Below are positions 47,853 to 60,372 of a stretch of DNA of 64,000 nt, in pieces (the stretch's first letter is position 1; the number at the start of each line of letters is the position of its first letter). A program made the translations under genes and the position numbers. The stretch is from Hypoxylon rubiginosum (lineage: Eukaryota > Ascomycota > Sordariomycetes > Xylariales > Hypoxylaceae): assembly GCA_902806565.1 (NCBI GenBank), contig CADCXA010000037.1:62001-126000 (forward strand). Reading direction: 5' to 3'. Under the pieces are notes generated by a model. It saw only the letters and a list, made by a program, of their open reading frames with translations, ran no database searches and was not told the origin of the DNA.

Positions 47853-48173
47853 GGTCGTAGTTTTTCGTAGTTTTTGGCCTAAATCTTGGTTTGAAGCTGT
47901 CCTTGGATTTCCTTCCAAGTTGCAAACTGGGAAGCAATCATCTTTTTTTTTTGTCTCTGCCGAGCATCGGCTTACAAGCACTAACTGCCACTGGTGACAA
48001 TTGACCAATGATAACGAAGCAATTTGCTCGATTTGGGCTTCTACGGCCCCACCTCTCTAGCCAGCCACCATCTATCGATAAGATAACAGGTCCCCAAAAA
48101 TATTTCACTTTGTTCAATCTTCATCTTTCGGAGGACTTTCAATTGCCTTTCGTCGCAAACCACACAACTCACA
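47853..48173. promoter_or_regulatory. bidirectional promoter region of HIS3 and LOC1
   Basis: 321 bases between divergent start codons. They contain a CCAAT box on the plus strand (48004-48008, GACCAATGATAA), a T9 run, and CT/TTC-rich sequence just before the LOC1 ATG. Site assignment is by motif only. Confidence 0.5.
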
Positions 48174-48828
48174 ATGGCGCCTTCAAGGACGAGAACAATC
48201 AAGAACAAACATGCGGCGAACAAGTCCGGCATCAGTTCTAGCAAATCTTCGAAGACAGGTCCCGCAGATGGCATCGTCAAGACGAAACGGAAAGGCCCGA
48301 CTGTGTCGAAGCAGGTGAGGGGGAAGAACACCTCCGGCCTGCTAAAGAAGAAAAAGAAGGTCTACACCGAGAAGGAATTGGGTATTCCCGAATTGAACAT
48401 GGTGACGCCAGTCGGCGTAACGAAGCCTAAAGGAAAGAAGAAGGGCAAAGTTTTTGTGGACGACAAGGTAAGGCTGTTCGGGCAGCATATACGCTCTGTT
48501 TTACAAGTGGCAATGCTAACGTGTGTCGCCGCACGAATAGGAGAGCATGAGCACGATACTGGCCATGGTCCAGGCGGACAAGGATGGCGAGATCGAGTCC
48601 AAGATGATCAAGGCCCGGCAGATGGAGGAGATCCGCGAGGCAAGACGGGTGGAGGCTGAAAAGAAGGAAGAGGAGAAGAAGACGAAGCTCGACGAGACCA
48701 AAGAATCGCTGAGAAGAAAGAGGAAGAGGACAAAACAGCCCGAAGACGTCGACGATGGAATCAAGGATGTCGCATCCACCGGGACGAAGGCCACGAAGCC
48801 GAAGAAGAAGAGGGTATCGTTCGCCTAG
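48174..48828 (+). CDS. LOC1: 60S ribosomal subunit assembly/export protein Loc1
   Basis: Exons 48174-48467 and 48541-48828 give 193 residues. The protein is very basic throughout. The family core is clear: an N-terminal [10 protein letters not shown] block, [35 protein letters not shown], and after the intron [16 protein letters not shown] followed by a long Lys/Glu coiled coil with [21 protein letters not shown], ending [10 protein letters not shown]. Loc1 is a nucleolar RNA-binding protein needed for 60S assembly and, in yeast, for localising ASH1 mRNA. The intron (73 nt, GTAAGG donor) separates the two conserved blocks at phase 0. Confidence 0.95.
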
Positions 48829-51800
48829 AGAGTCTAGGCGGGGATCCGGACGGCTGGACGGCGTTTGGCGTTTATACGGCATCTTGACCGAAACAACGAG
48901 CATTGATAGGCGAGGCTATAGCATCAAAGCATTTTCGTGATACCCCAACGACGAAGTCATCTACCAACGACCCTCCTGCACGTGAATGACTTAAGGCTAC
49001 CTAATCACTCCACTTCCTAATATTCGAATTCAAGGAGGCAAAACATGAAAGCCATCCCTTTGACCCAAGAATACAAACCCTGACGACGTCTCATAGATCG
49101 AGTGCTTCGGAAAATGTGAGACTGATAAAATACTTGGTCGAGTGACACACAGCAAGTACCTCTACACTCTATTTCGGTCCAGAGTAGTGTCGAGACAGCA
49201 ATGTACTGGAGTTTTAGCTCCCTGGTTATTAGTCTATGACTCTGGATGACTCGATAGTGAATCGATTATGAAAACCGATTCTGACTAAATCGGAGGAATC
49301 AACCCGTGTTTGTATGCGTATAGTTGCTCTAGATTTAGGTAAGCGGTGGACTATCCAACTCCCAGTTTCTTATCCTCTCTTTTGCTTTCTCTATGTATAT
49401 CTCAAAAACTCCATCCCTTTTATATGTATTTGCTATATCTGACCAGCTTTATCTCTAACGATACCCGCCTCTAGATTACAGAAGTCTTCTCCCTGGACTT
49501 TTCAAGCCAATAAGCCTTGGCTCCCTGGTCAACTCACTTCTGCTTGATCACATTCATCAAGGTAGAAAAGGCGATGCTGAATTCGTGCTCGAGATGAATG
49601 ATTTCACTCTATTCTTATGTGATAGCTAGGGTGATATTTCAAGTCACCAATATCAAGGTCACGGGGCTTGCCGTGAAAAGTGTATGCCACGCTAGCCAAC
49701 GATGATCGAACCGAGAGGGCAGCATGTCGAGAATGGAGAGAGCCTGGTTCAACATCCGCAGTATCTTATTCCCTTAATCAAGCGGTGATGTGAGACTTAT
49801 GGTCGTCTCTTTTCTCTCTTCTATACTCGCTTACGGGAACTACCCCTTCCCGTTCTCGTCGGTAGGTAGTCTATACGTTTAGGAAACAATAGCGTATTGC
49901 TGATATAGATTAAGGGCCTCTTGTATCGTTCTGGAATGGGTTTGAGTAGGTATATTAGAGCTATCTATATCTCCAGGACTTTTGTTGAATAATCAAGACA
50001 GGGGCTAGCCGCTGATGAACTTGAAGGGATATGATGTCTTCATGTAAGATGAACTGGAGGCTGTCTACCTCTCCATCTGGTGATAAAGTACCTAAATAAG
50101 CAGTTTCTTGAAGATATATAATAAGGTATATATTTAAGCTAGCTTATTATGTTAACGTCAAAAGACTCTGTAAGGCGAGGTGATGTCTCAAGCAGGTGGT
50201 AAGATTTGATATCCAACTTGACACGATTATTAGAAACAAATGTAGAAACAAAGAATACGCCGAGTTTTTCTGCTTTCATATCTACTGTCTTCAATAATAC
50301 ATGAATGCATACTTGTTTACCTGCGAGTCTTTACTAATCAAATTTGAATACTAGGCTTTTCTAAGTGAAGGTCTTCGACCTTTCGGGCCGCGATCATTTA
50401 AATGTGCGTGTTGTGGAGGCTTCGATCAAGGAATACCTCTGTTTTCTTGAGTAAGATTACATATAAGATTAATATATCATTCATATACTGGATGGATCCT
50501 GACGGCTACTACCGTCTAAGTTTATATATCCTTGACTACGTTTGATAAGACTTCTCTCACACGTAGTTCAATGCTGCAAACTACGGACAGTTTGCTAAGG
50601 TTTCATCAGACGGCTACTATGTAGACATGTGGGTAAGGAAACTTGAAGAAACAATACTCACGCGCTGCCTCGAGGTCTAGACATACGATGGTACGCGTGT
50701 AGGAAATGCGGGCCGATGCAAAAAAAGATGGTAGACCGAAGCTAACAGGATTGGTAGCATGGGCTAAATTGCTAGTATCTTGGCTTGGGACTTGGAGGCT
50801 CTAGAGTCTCTACCATATCCCTACGTCTGCGTCTCACTTCACATAAGGACAGCAGCTGGGTGTGTCGAGCGAATATTTCTCCTTTTCTTTGGTAATACAT
50901 GAAGGATGGAGTGAAACCGATTTCATCACATATGATATTGGCTTACCGGTTTATGACGCAATTCCCGTTGAGAAGTGATATTTGGGAACGCTCAAGGCTA
51001 AGTACTGGGCAGCTGGGGGCTGCGTGTAAGCACCCGCAATATAAATGAGGCGACCCACCTGTCTTCCCGGGGACCCTGACCCAAGGATCTACGTGCCATG
51101 TCCTAAGCATTGGTCCGCGAGGCCAGACTGATCCACCTTCTGATCTAACCGACTGAGCAGCTGAGTAGACCAAACACCGTTTCGTATGTTTGGGTGTAGG
51201 TATGGTTTGGGGATGATAGATAGGGATGATGATGATAGCACTTTCGTTGCGATAGGAAACTTGATTCAATACGATCCGGCCTATAATATGTATGTAGGTG
51301 CCACGGTCTTAATAATATATCGTTTTACCTGCCTAAAGCGATCGATCAATCTGAATCGCGTGGCTCTCTAACACACCGACCTGTACCACGCATGCAGAGT
51401 ACCCGCGCCGAAGAATACGAGCTTTACTGGCACCTATGTATTGTCAGCTACAGCTATAGGCTATCGAGCACACCACGAGCTCGACTGATATGCATATGGC
51501 GGCTACCGTCACGTAGTGTATCTAATTATGTACTTACTTGCAGCTGGAGATGGATCTTATCATCCATCCATACTACCTCTTTACCCGTATCTAACCTTGT
51601 CCGGTTTTAACTTCTTGACCTACTGCAGTTCCAACTTCGTGTTCCTGCATTGGTTACAATCTAGACACGTTAGGTTGGGGGTTTGGGGTGTCTAAGCCTG
51701 TCAGCCACCTTTGACATGACAGGCAGCCATACATACACTGTCATACGAAACTGCGTCTGTGTTAATGTAATACATATGTTATAGCTGTAGTATGAGGGCT

Positions 51801-52800
51801 TTGTCCAATGAACCAATGAATGAAGCCGTCGTCATCTATCAGAATTGATACCTAGAAACCACTTTAGGGGGTTTTCCAAGACAATAAGGCCAGGAATGGT
51901 GTAACTGGATGGGATGAGGATAACAAGAGATGCTCGAATGTTTGCAAAGAAATCCCCGTCCCGTGGACCAATGACAAGCAGTCTTGTACCTGTCCCTGGC
52001 CCTGTCTCCGTGCGTGATTGGCTGGTATGCTACATCCCCCCTGGTCAGAGGGACAATGCTCGACCACAAGCGAAATGAGCAGCATCAGCTATCCAGGTAC
52101 TGTCGTCCATTTACAGCGAGACAAGCCCCCAAATCCAGTGCCCATATTCGAGCAATCGAACGAAACTAGCGATGTTCGGGCGTGGTCCACTGCTGAGAAG
52201 CATCTCATTTTAATTTTGGTCGGCAAACATATTATCAAACCGCAATCCGCCTTTCACCTCTCATTAATTGCTTTCCCTTTTCTCCCCTTTCACCTCTTCG
52301 TCCTTCCTACCGTCAAGCCGACCGTTCGTCGCTGTGGTGTCGATGATTCGGTTCCAGCCTCTCGCGCGCCAACAATGAAGACCCGGTAACGACAACGAAG
52401 GGTTTACAGAAGAAGATAGAGAAGTAGAAGCAGAAGCAGAAGCAGAAGAATAAGAAGAGAAGAAAATAGGGGGACGAAAATAATACGATAATGATGGGAT
52501 ACCACACTGAACGATCAGCAATCTAAACACTAACGCATTCATTCATTCATTCGCTTTTTACCTACATACACATGTAGTATACATTATACCTTGCCTTTAA
52601 GCTACCTGCCAGCCAGCTAGATTTTTAGTCGGTAGAGCCAAACGAGTCTCCAAGCAAGGCCGACAGGGCCAACCGCGCCCCCGATCGACGAATCGACGAA
52701 TCCGACTCGACCTAAAAAAAAATCTAGCGTCCTAGTAACACGCTTACACGCACTCGCATTGGAAAAAGCTCGTATTTCTCCATTTTCACCGCCACGCGCG
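48829..52800. other. long gene-free stretch, AT-rich in its centre
   Basis: About 4 kb without a supported gene. 49.0-50.7 kb is clearly AT-rich, has only short frames and looks like old degenerate sequence, perhaps a decayed element; I could not identify one. 51.0-52.2 kb has ordinary composition. Before 52801 lie a GAAGCA repeat (52421-52462) and the probable promoter of the Ser/Thr-rich membrane protein. Confidence 0.55.
52421..52462 (+). repeat. (AGAAGC)n purine-rich imperfect repeat
   Basis: Three perfect AGAAGC-type hexamers flanked by degenerate GAAGAA/GTAGAA units, upstream of the 52801 start; probably in the promoter or 5' leader. Confidence 0.75.
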
Positions 52801-54500
52801 ATGACAACCCCAGTCTCGGGGTCTTCACTCCCTCAGGCCCGAGACGTACATCAACACAATCATTTTCACAACTCCAGAGACGGCCACCACCACAGTCACC
52901 TTCACACCCACCATAACAACCATCACCACGCTCGTTCTCCCCACGGCCAACACCAAGACCACGCTAGCACCAGCACTAGCAACAGCAAAAGGGGCCACAA
53001 ACGCACCGACTCGGAGCCCACCATCATCGTCGAGACCGTTTCCGTTCTGCAGCTTATCGATTCTACCGGCTCCACCCTCACTCTCCAAACCCTTTCGCCT
53101 TCAAAACCAGCGTCTTCGCTACCCGCGACCACCACCGCTGCTGCCGCATCCGATGCGATCGTCGATCCCAGCTCAGGAGTCGTATCTGCCTTAGGCTTGC
53201 CTACTTCTTACCCGGGAACCAGCGACGATGAAGGCGACGGCCTGCAGTCCCCGTCGACATCTCTCTCAGCGGTAGACCCGACCGCAGCACCGTCGGGGTC
53301 TTCGATGCCTACTTCCTTTCCTACATTATCTTATTCGCCTTTGACGTCCGCTCCTTTATCTGGCTCTCCCGTTTTTCCTTCCTTGGCTGGCGTGACCAAC
53401 ACAACCCAAGGTTCGTCTCTCTAACTTTTTATTATCACCCGGTGGTTATCGCAAGCTTTAGTTATCTAACTCGTGTGTCTACAAAAATTGCAGTTCCTAC
53501 TTCCTCACTCTTTCCCAACAGTACTGCTTCTTCGATACATCCGTTTTCCGTCGAAAGTTTCAATAGTTCTTCCTCTTCTTCCGTATCTGTATTAGCTAGT
53601 AGTAGTAGTGGTGGTTCGTTTTCTTCCGGTTCCCTTTCCAGCGCGACGACGACTACTACATCCAGCCTCAAATCCGCATCGTCCACTTTCGGTTCCTTTG
53701 GGACCGCTTCCGCCACCGAGACCGGCGACGGCAACTTTGGCGCCGGAGGCGATGCACAGCCTTCGTCTTCGAGCACGGCGGCGGCGGGCGCCGACTCCGG
53801 ATCTTCAGACGGGCCTGGCGCGGCCACGGTCGCGGGGAGCGTGCTAGGAGGCGTGGCTGCGCTCGCATTTTTGCTGATTCTCGCGCTCGGCCTTCTCAGG
53901 TGGAAGAAGCGCCAAAACACCCTGAGGCTCATGCGGGGATCCACCAATGAACGAGGTCCTGGCGGCGTGCTGGTTGGAAATTCCGGTCCCGGTGGCGGCC
54001 CTGGTGGAGCGGGCATGTCCGAACGGCGCTCGATTCCCTTCGCGATCCCCGCGGCGCTCGCCAGCTTGACTGGACATAACCGGTTCTCCGGACGTAGCGC
54101 AGCCTCGGTCGACGGCGGCGAGAGAGGGTTCTCCAAGATTTCCGGCAGGAAGCTGCCTCCGGTGTTGCAGTTTGGAGGGGATGGCTACTCGGACCCCCGA
54201 GACACTGTACTGAGCGACCAGTCTGTAGAGTATCGGGATTCGCAGGCTTTCCCTGGACTCATGGGGGCGGGCCCGACCAGGTTGGCCGTCGGTACTCCGA
54301 TGCGGCCGGATAGCGGGATCCCGGTCTTCAACGCGGGACCGGCCCGGACCCCAGTTCGCGAGCAGGGACCCTTCACTCCTTACACGGACACTTCCCCCCT
54401 TGAGCCTCCTCCTCGGGATCCACTTGGACGTTCCCACCCCTCCCACGACGGGTCGAGTCGTTCTCATCTGTCGGTTTCTAGATTCACCGAGGAGTTATGA
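52801..54500 (+). CDS. Ser/Thr-rich single-pass membrane protein
   Basis: Exons 52801-53410 and 53494-54500 give 538 residues. The N-terminus is strikingly His-rich (residues about 17-52, alternating HNHFHN, HHHSHLHTHHNNHHH). Then come the conserved-looking VETVSVLQLIDSTGS and a long Ser/Thr/Ala region suited to O-glycosylation. One transmembrane helix lies near residues 315-338 (GSVLGGVAALAFLLILALGLL) with a basic stop-transfer RWKKRQ, followed by a 200-residue cytosolic tail rich in Gly, Pro and Ser. The architecture recalls cell-wall stress sensors of the Mid2/Wsc type, but no WSC cysteines and no clear signal peptide are present, so the function is open. The sole in-frame ATG near the 5' end is 52801. 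Confidence 0.8.
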
Positions 54501-57316
54501 CCCTTGGATTGATACCCCTTACCTTTGATTTACCCTTTTGTGTGTGCATGTACATTTTTTTTCCACGGGGGTTTTATGATACCTGCTTGTTGCTTTTGTG
54601 CCGACGTCGACTATACGCTTCGTCACAAGCACAGCATTCGGGTTGGCGTTTGATATTTTGAACAAAATCTTTCGAGGGAGGTCATTTTTTCATATGGGAA
54701 AGGGAAGGGGAAAGCTATATTTCAAGCCTTCCCCCCCAAATCTTTCTCGCATCTACTACGTCAGATACAAAACAAACACCATTTCTTGTAAATAGTCAAG
54801 GTCGTCCGGGCCTGACTCGGATGACGGAGGAAGAGAGGAAGAGAGCATGGACGTTGCGGAGTCGAGATCGCAGCAGCAGCGAGTCTCCTCTAGCTTGCTC
54901 CTAATCAAGCATAATTATCATCAAACCTACCTTTTGCCTATGTTATCTCGGGATCTGTCTGGAAACTGTTTTCAGGACCTGAATCGGCTCGACTTGTGTG
55001 TTCATGCCGGTGTCAAGTTTCCTTTTTAACCCCGTTAAGAAGGCGGGAAAAGGGTTCAAGGCGTTTCCGCCTTTCCCATCACATAGTGCGGTCTTCGCTT
55101 GGGCATTTATCTCTAGAAACAAAGTGCGCATCGCATCCCATTGCTTGATCTAGATACCGGGGAGGGCTCCTATGTCAATCCGCAGTTGAGACGGTTGTGA
55201 AACACGCCTGGATCTCGTCCGCCCACCATCCCGCTGCCGCTTTGGCCCATTCTTACCAATTATTGATATCGATGATAGCACCCATGTTCCCCTGTGGCAG
55301 GCATGCGCCTGTCAAGAAAAAAAGGAAAAAGAAGCTTAGTTGCTGAGTGTTTTCCCCATGTGTGTTTCCCCGGACGAGGCTACCTAGATAAAAGGTTTGG
55401 ATCCATAGTCCTAATAAGTCGAATGTTGAGTCTGGACTGGGCTGCTCACCTGAAACGAATGCCAACTCTCTAGGGCTGTCCCGTCAGGGTACGGGGACGC
55501 ACGTAACTTACAGTACATAGTACCAGGTACCATCGAGTTTTTCGACTAGGTATGTGCATGCGGCGTATTGGCCGCAGGCCTCCCATAACGGGAGTGACCT
55601 CACAATACAGCTCCTATGATTGACAAGGTGGGAGTCTATCGTGATATGATATGATGTCGTCTACCTTGCGTCACATCTTGCATACCTACCTAAGCTTACT
55701 GAGCGCTCAAGGTGTCAACAATTCATATAACGAAATAGACTTAAATTTAAGCCATTCTACTTAAAAGATGCTAGTTGTTCACGAGACCTTAATAATAAGA
55801 ATGTTTCTTAGATATTTACATGTACCTACGTAGGTGAGGTATCTATTAGCTTGTTCATAATGAATCCCGATATCCATTTCTTCTCCAAGCCTAACGAATA
55901 AGTCAGAAGACTAAAAACACATGCATTGATTCTCAATTACCAGAAAGAGTAGGAGGGGCCATGCCATACTAGCGAGTAGTGTAGGAATGTTCGGAGAGTT
56001 TTTCCTCCCAACTTCCTAGATTTTTAAGGGTCTTTTAACTATCCGACGTCCGGAGCTAAAGATTTCGATGATGGCTCGAGTGTCACCCTCTAGCATTCTT
56101 ATTCGTTTTCACTTACCTAGGTAGGGTTAAACAAAGAGCGACAAGATGCTTGGGATGAACTTCAGGACGCTCGCACATCTTGTCAATCCGATTGCGAATC
56201 AGGAGAGGGACACGACAACTCTAGCGCTTCACCCGAACTGGGGGTCCTCGAGCGTTTACTTACACATATAGTATCAATAGTACCATGGCCCTGCCGCGAT
56301 GACTCGGCACGCAGGCAAAAGGAGACCCCTCAAAATACCACCCTATCTGATATATGTATGTATGTATGTATGTATGTACCTATTAATACCAGGGCCTGAT
56401 TCTGCTGTAGGTAACATTACAGCCATTACCACAGACCTTTAGGTAGTAACGCTGCGCAATCTGATTCGCGGGAATCTTGTATCACTGAATCATTGTTAGG
56501 ACTAGGGGGGCCCTAGAAAGTTATCGCACGTCCCTGAGCGTCGCCTGCTACTACATAGCCCTGCTACTAGTGTTGCCACTGGGGATATCTCAGACGGGAG
56601 TTCCTTCAACCCTCGCACGCTCTCCTGGCTTTGAGATGTTTTCCCTCTTCCTTCAACTTGAGATACGAAGGCAAATCGACTTTCTGATAGCAGGGTGGGC
56701 TCTTTGTGTATGTGTGTGTATAGCCACATAAGTATGGTAACCCAACTTACATTACCTGCATATCGTTACTCTTAAAATATCTCCATCTCTATCTTATCAG
56801 CACCGCCAGGCGGCTATCGTCTTATTCGTTTACCAAGTTTAGAAAAGGAACGAGTACGAGTCCGCATACCATACAGCTCGTGCGATTCCGCTCGGCGTTT
56901 AAACCCGCTCAGCCCCCTTTGTACCAGTTACCGGACGAATAGCACGTTTTAGCTGCCAACAAGGTCGATTGGTAATCTTGGCTTAGTTCACTAAAAAGGG
57001 AGAAGACAAAAGACAAGGGGAACAGCTCACACCACTCCTACCACGGCGTTCGTGGGGACGTTTTAAATCCGCAAATTCCTAGTGCAACACGCCAAGTACC
57101 TACCTAGGTATCTTAAAGTTGCCTAGGTTGATATTATTTCTGCAAAACGTCAACCTACATTTACCTTAATTAGTCGTCCCCCCTTACCGATTGTTTGCTA
57201 TACCTTAATACCATACCCGCCGAGTGGTTCCTTTTTTAGCCCGTAACTTAACGACCACGGCCACGACTGACGACCGGAACGACGACCGAGACGAGAGAGA
57301 GAGACAGTAAGGGATA
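54501..57316. other. gene-free stretch between the membrane protein and the Zn2Cys6 gene
   Basis: 2.8 kb with no supported gene. It contains a TATG microsatellite (56351-56378), several TACCTA motifs (55685, 55840, 57100) and, in the last 150 bases, the probable leader of the regulator gene with a GACGACCG-type repeat and GAGAGAGAGA. Confidence 0.6.
56351..56378 (+). repeat. (TATG)n microsatellite
   Basis: Six perfect TATG/GTAT units in non-coding DNA. Confidence 0.85.
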
Positions 57317-60108
57317 ATGGATCACATCAGAGTTGATCCGGGGGGCTTCCAAATGTCAGGAATGCACGCTCCGCAGTTGATGAACCAGCCGCCGCAGATC
57401 TTCGGAGCCTATAGCCACGATGGCATGCCCGTGCTGCCGCCCGAGCTTGCGGCGCAGATGGCTTTCGACCCCTCGGCGCTGCTCGACGATGCGAACGAGG
57501 CGAAGAGGAGAAGAATCGCACGGGTGAGTTCTATATATCTAATTTCGTCTCTATCTGTCTGGGCGACTGATTAGGATGGTGAAGGCTTGCGATATGTGCC
57601 GGAAGAAGAAGATAAAGTGTGATGGCAAGTTACCAGCCTGCACGCACTGCATCAATTACAAGACGGACTGCGTCTTCACACAGGTTGAGAAGAAGAGGAA
57701 TCCTCCGAAGGGGTAAGGTCTCTTGCGACAACTGAGGTTCGGACTCGGCTGATCTAGATGGATAGTGCCAAGTATATCGAGGGTTTAGAAAACCGTCTAG
57801 GGCGCATGGAAAGTTTATTGAGGCTGTCTGGTACGTCTTGACTTTGTCGGCCCGGCGCCGCATTCTTACCTAGAACTAACGCGATATCAAGGCCTTCTTG
57901 GAGATGACGACGAATCGACCGACTTGGCGACTTTGGAAAAGCGCCTCGCAGAGAAACACCAGCAATCGAGACAAGCTTCGATGGCTGCTACTTCAAATCC
58001 CACATCGCCGTCGCAAGCGACGTCCGGTCACGACGGGCCCGCGTCGACTCCTCGAAGCTCCTTAACATCACCTGAACCTGAGAGAAGATGGGAGCATAGG
58101 AAAGACGCCTCTCCTCAACCAGAAAAACCGAAGGGCGAAGAAGAGGTTGAGGCTCTGTCGGAAATGATGTGCTCCCTGGTCACGAACCAATCTGGGGAGA
58201 CGAGATATATAGGTAAGATACTCCAACATAAGCTTGGCGCACATGGCCTCGGCTAACATGCATCAGGGTCTTCGTCCGGGTTCTCTATTTTCTCACCGAA
58301 GGGTATCCAATGGGTGAACGAGAAGACCGGAGACACATCATTTCAACAGATGATCTCGGAGGTATCCATCGACGACCACAAATGGAATCACTGGAAACCT
58401 GAGATCTTCGGTGACCTTTTCCATCGCCCGGTCTACCGGGCCTTGCCGCCCAAACCGGAGGCCTTATCCCTGCTCAAAGACTATTTTGATAACTTCAACT
58501 GCATGTTCCCGCTGTTCCACCAGCCAACCTTTATGCACCTCGTGGAGAGGCAGTACTCAAATGACCCCTACCAAGGCTCGGGATGGTGGGCAAGCTTGAA
58601 CGTCGCACTGGCCATCGCACATCGTCTCCGCGTGATGAGTAACCTCGTACCGTATGAAGAGGATGAGAAATCGTGGGCGTATATGAAAAATGCTATGGGA
58701 GTCTTTTCCGAATTAACAATGCGAAATACCGACCTGTTAAGTGTACAGGCTCTACTTGGAATGGCCTCTTTCATGCAAGGAACACCAAACCCGCAACCAT
58801 CATTTTTACTTATCGCAGCAGCCATCCGACTGTCGCACAGCATCGGATTGCACAAGCGCGGAAGCGGATTCAACCTGAATCCAGTCGAAATCGAGCAAAG
58901 GAAACGGGTGTTCTGGATAGCTTACATGATGGATAAGGACTTATGTCTTCGATCGGGGCGACCTCCGGCGCAGGATGACGACGATATGAATGTCGATCTT
59001 CCGGAAGCCGACCCGGCCGACAATATCGGCAACATTCCTCTTGCCGACGGCAAGGGCAAGATGAACTTATTCCGAGCCATGTGCGAATTAACGGTTATCG
59101 AAAGCCAGATTTACAAGAAGCTCTATTCGACGAAAGCTACCAAGGTATCGGACGGCGAACTCCTGCAAACCATCGGAGAACTCGACAGGGAGCTCGAGAC
59201 GTGGAAGGACAACATCCCGATCGACTTCCGTCCTGAACACGAAATAAAAGCCTCTCATACGCCTCTAATACTCCACGTTGTTATGTTGCACTTCTCCTAT
59301 TACAACGCCCTCACTACCATCCACCGCATGTCTATCCACCACGGCTACTGGACAAGCCGACTGTCTAACTATGCGATTCAAGGTCTGAATGCCAGACCTC
59401 TCAACCCGCGAATATTTGCCTCGGCTGCTTTATGCGCGTCCGCGGCGCGAGCGAGTATTCAACTGCTCAAGTATATCCCGCAGGGTGATTTCTCCTGCGT
59501 GTGGTGAGTAGACTGTACCCATATATACAATTCTAGCTGTAGCTAACAGATACAGGCTTATCCTTTACTTCCCCGTATCGGCGCTCGTCACGCTCTTTGG
59601 CAACATCCTACAGAACCCGTTAGACCCGCGGGCGAAGTCGGACACCAAACTGATGAACCTGGTGGTCACCTTCCTCTCGACGCTCGGCCAGGAGGCGGAG
59701 ACGGGCGGGGTGCACCGGATGCTCGGGGTGTGCTCCGAGTTCGAGCGCATCGCCAAGATCGTCATCGACAAGGCGGAGCGCGACACGTCGAAGCGGAAGC
59801 GCAAGAGCCACGAGCAGCACCGGCCGAGCATCGGCGGCCTGTCGGCGGCCTCCCCCTCGCAGCAGTCGCAGCCCAGCCACACGCCTCGCCCGTCGTCGTC
59901 GGCTACCACGCCGACCCCGAACTACGCCGTGTCGCAGCTGTCGCCCAAGTTCAACGGCGAGCAGAACCGGGCCAACAACGCGGCCAACGGCGGCTTCAGC
60001 CCCATGAACACGGCGCACTCGTCCAACGGGTCGGCACCGCGCGACGGGCCCGGCGGCTGGCCGTCTGCGTCTCCTGGTCCTTCCTCGTCCTCTTCTCACC
60101 AACAACAA

Positions 60109-60139
<31 letters not shown>

Positions 60140-60372
60140 AGCAAGAGTGGAACCCGAACCAGATGGACTTTGGCAACTTCTCCGAGCTGACGGGGTTCGG
60201 GCAGCCGATCGCGTCGCCCCCCCTGCTGCCGAACCCGGGCGGGTACCAGCCGCTGCTGCCGCAGGAGCTCTGGCAGATGTCGGGCAGCGGGCTCGACTGG
60301 GACTGGGCCGAGTTCACGGGGGGCGCGTACCCGAGCTTCGAGAACGGGAGCACGATGCAGAACGGGGGGTGA
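57317..60372 (+). CDS. Zn2Cys6 transcription factor with fungal-specific regulatory domain
   Basis: Six exons (57317-57523, 57585-57712, 57766-57830, 57892-58212, 58267-59503, 59556-60372) join in phase into 924 residues. The zinc cluster is complete: cysteines at 71, 74, 81, 88, 91 and 98, with KKKIKC and a following linker KKRNPPKG. A short coiled segment ([18 protein letters not shown]) would mediate dimerisation. The fungal-specific factor domain spans about residues 290-570, with [41 protein letters not shown] and the acidic [10 protein letters not shown]. The C-terminus is Ser/Pro/Asn-rich with a run of about 15 Gln near residues 833-848 and a hydrophobic-acidic end (LDWDWAEF), a likely activation region. 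I cannot name the target pathway. Exon 6 is much richer in GC3 than exon 5. Confidence 0.93.
60098..60146 (+). repeat. CAA/CAG repeat encoding poly-Gln
   Basis: A mixed CAA/CAG run of about 15 codons within the C-terminal activation region of the Zn2Cys6 factor; likely length-variable among strains. Confidence 0.9.

Noticed and set aside
51060..51165. tRNA-like stretch on the minus strand (GCTCAGTCGGTTAGATCAG resembles a D-arm/box A)
   Set aside because: No GGTTCGANTCC-type box B or T-arm at the right distance and no closing acceptor stem could be found; at most a decayed tRNA-derived sequence.
59620..60144. 174-codon minus-strand frame with a poly-Leu start
   Set aside because: Antisense to the poly-Gln exon of the Zn2Cys6 factor; the Leu run is the complement of CAA/CAG codons.
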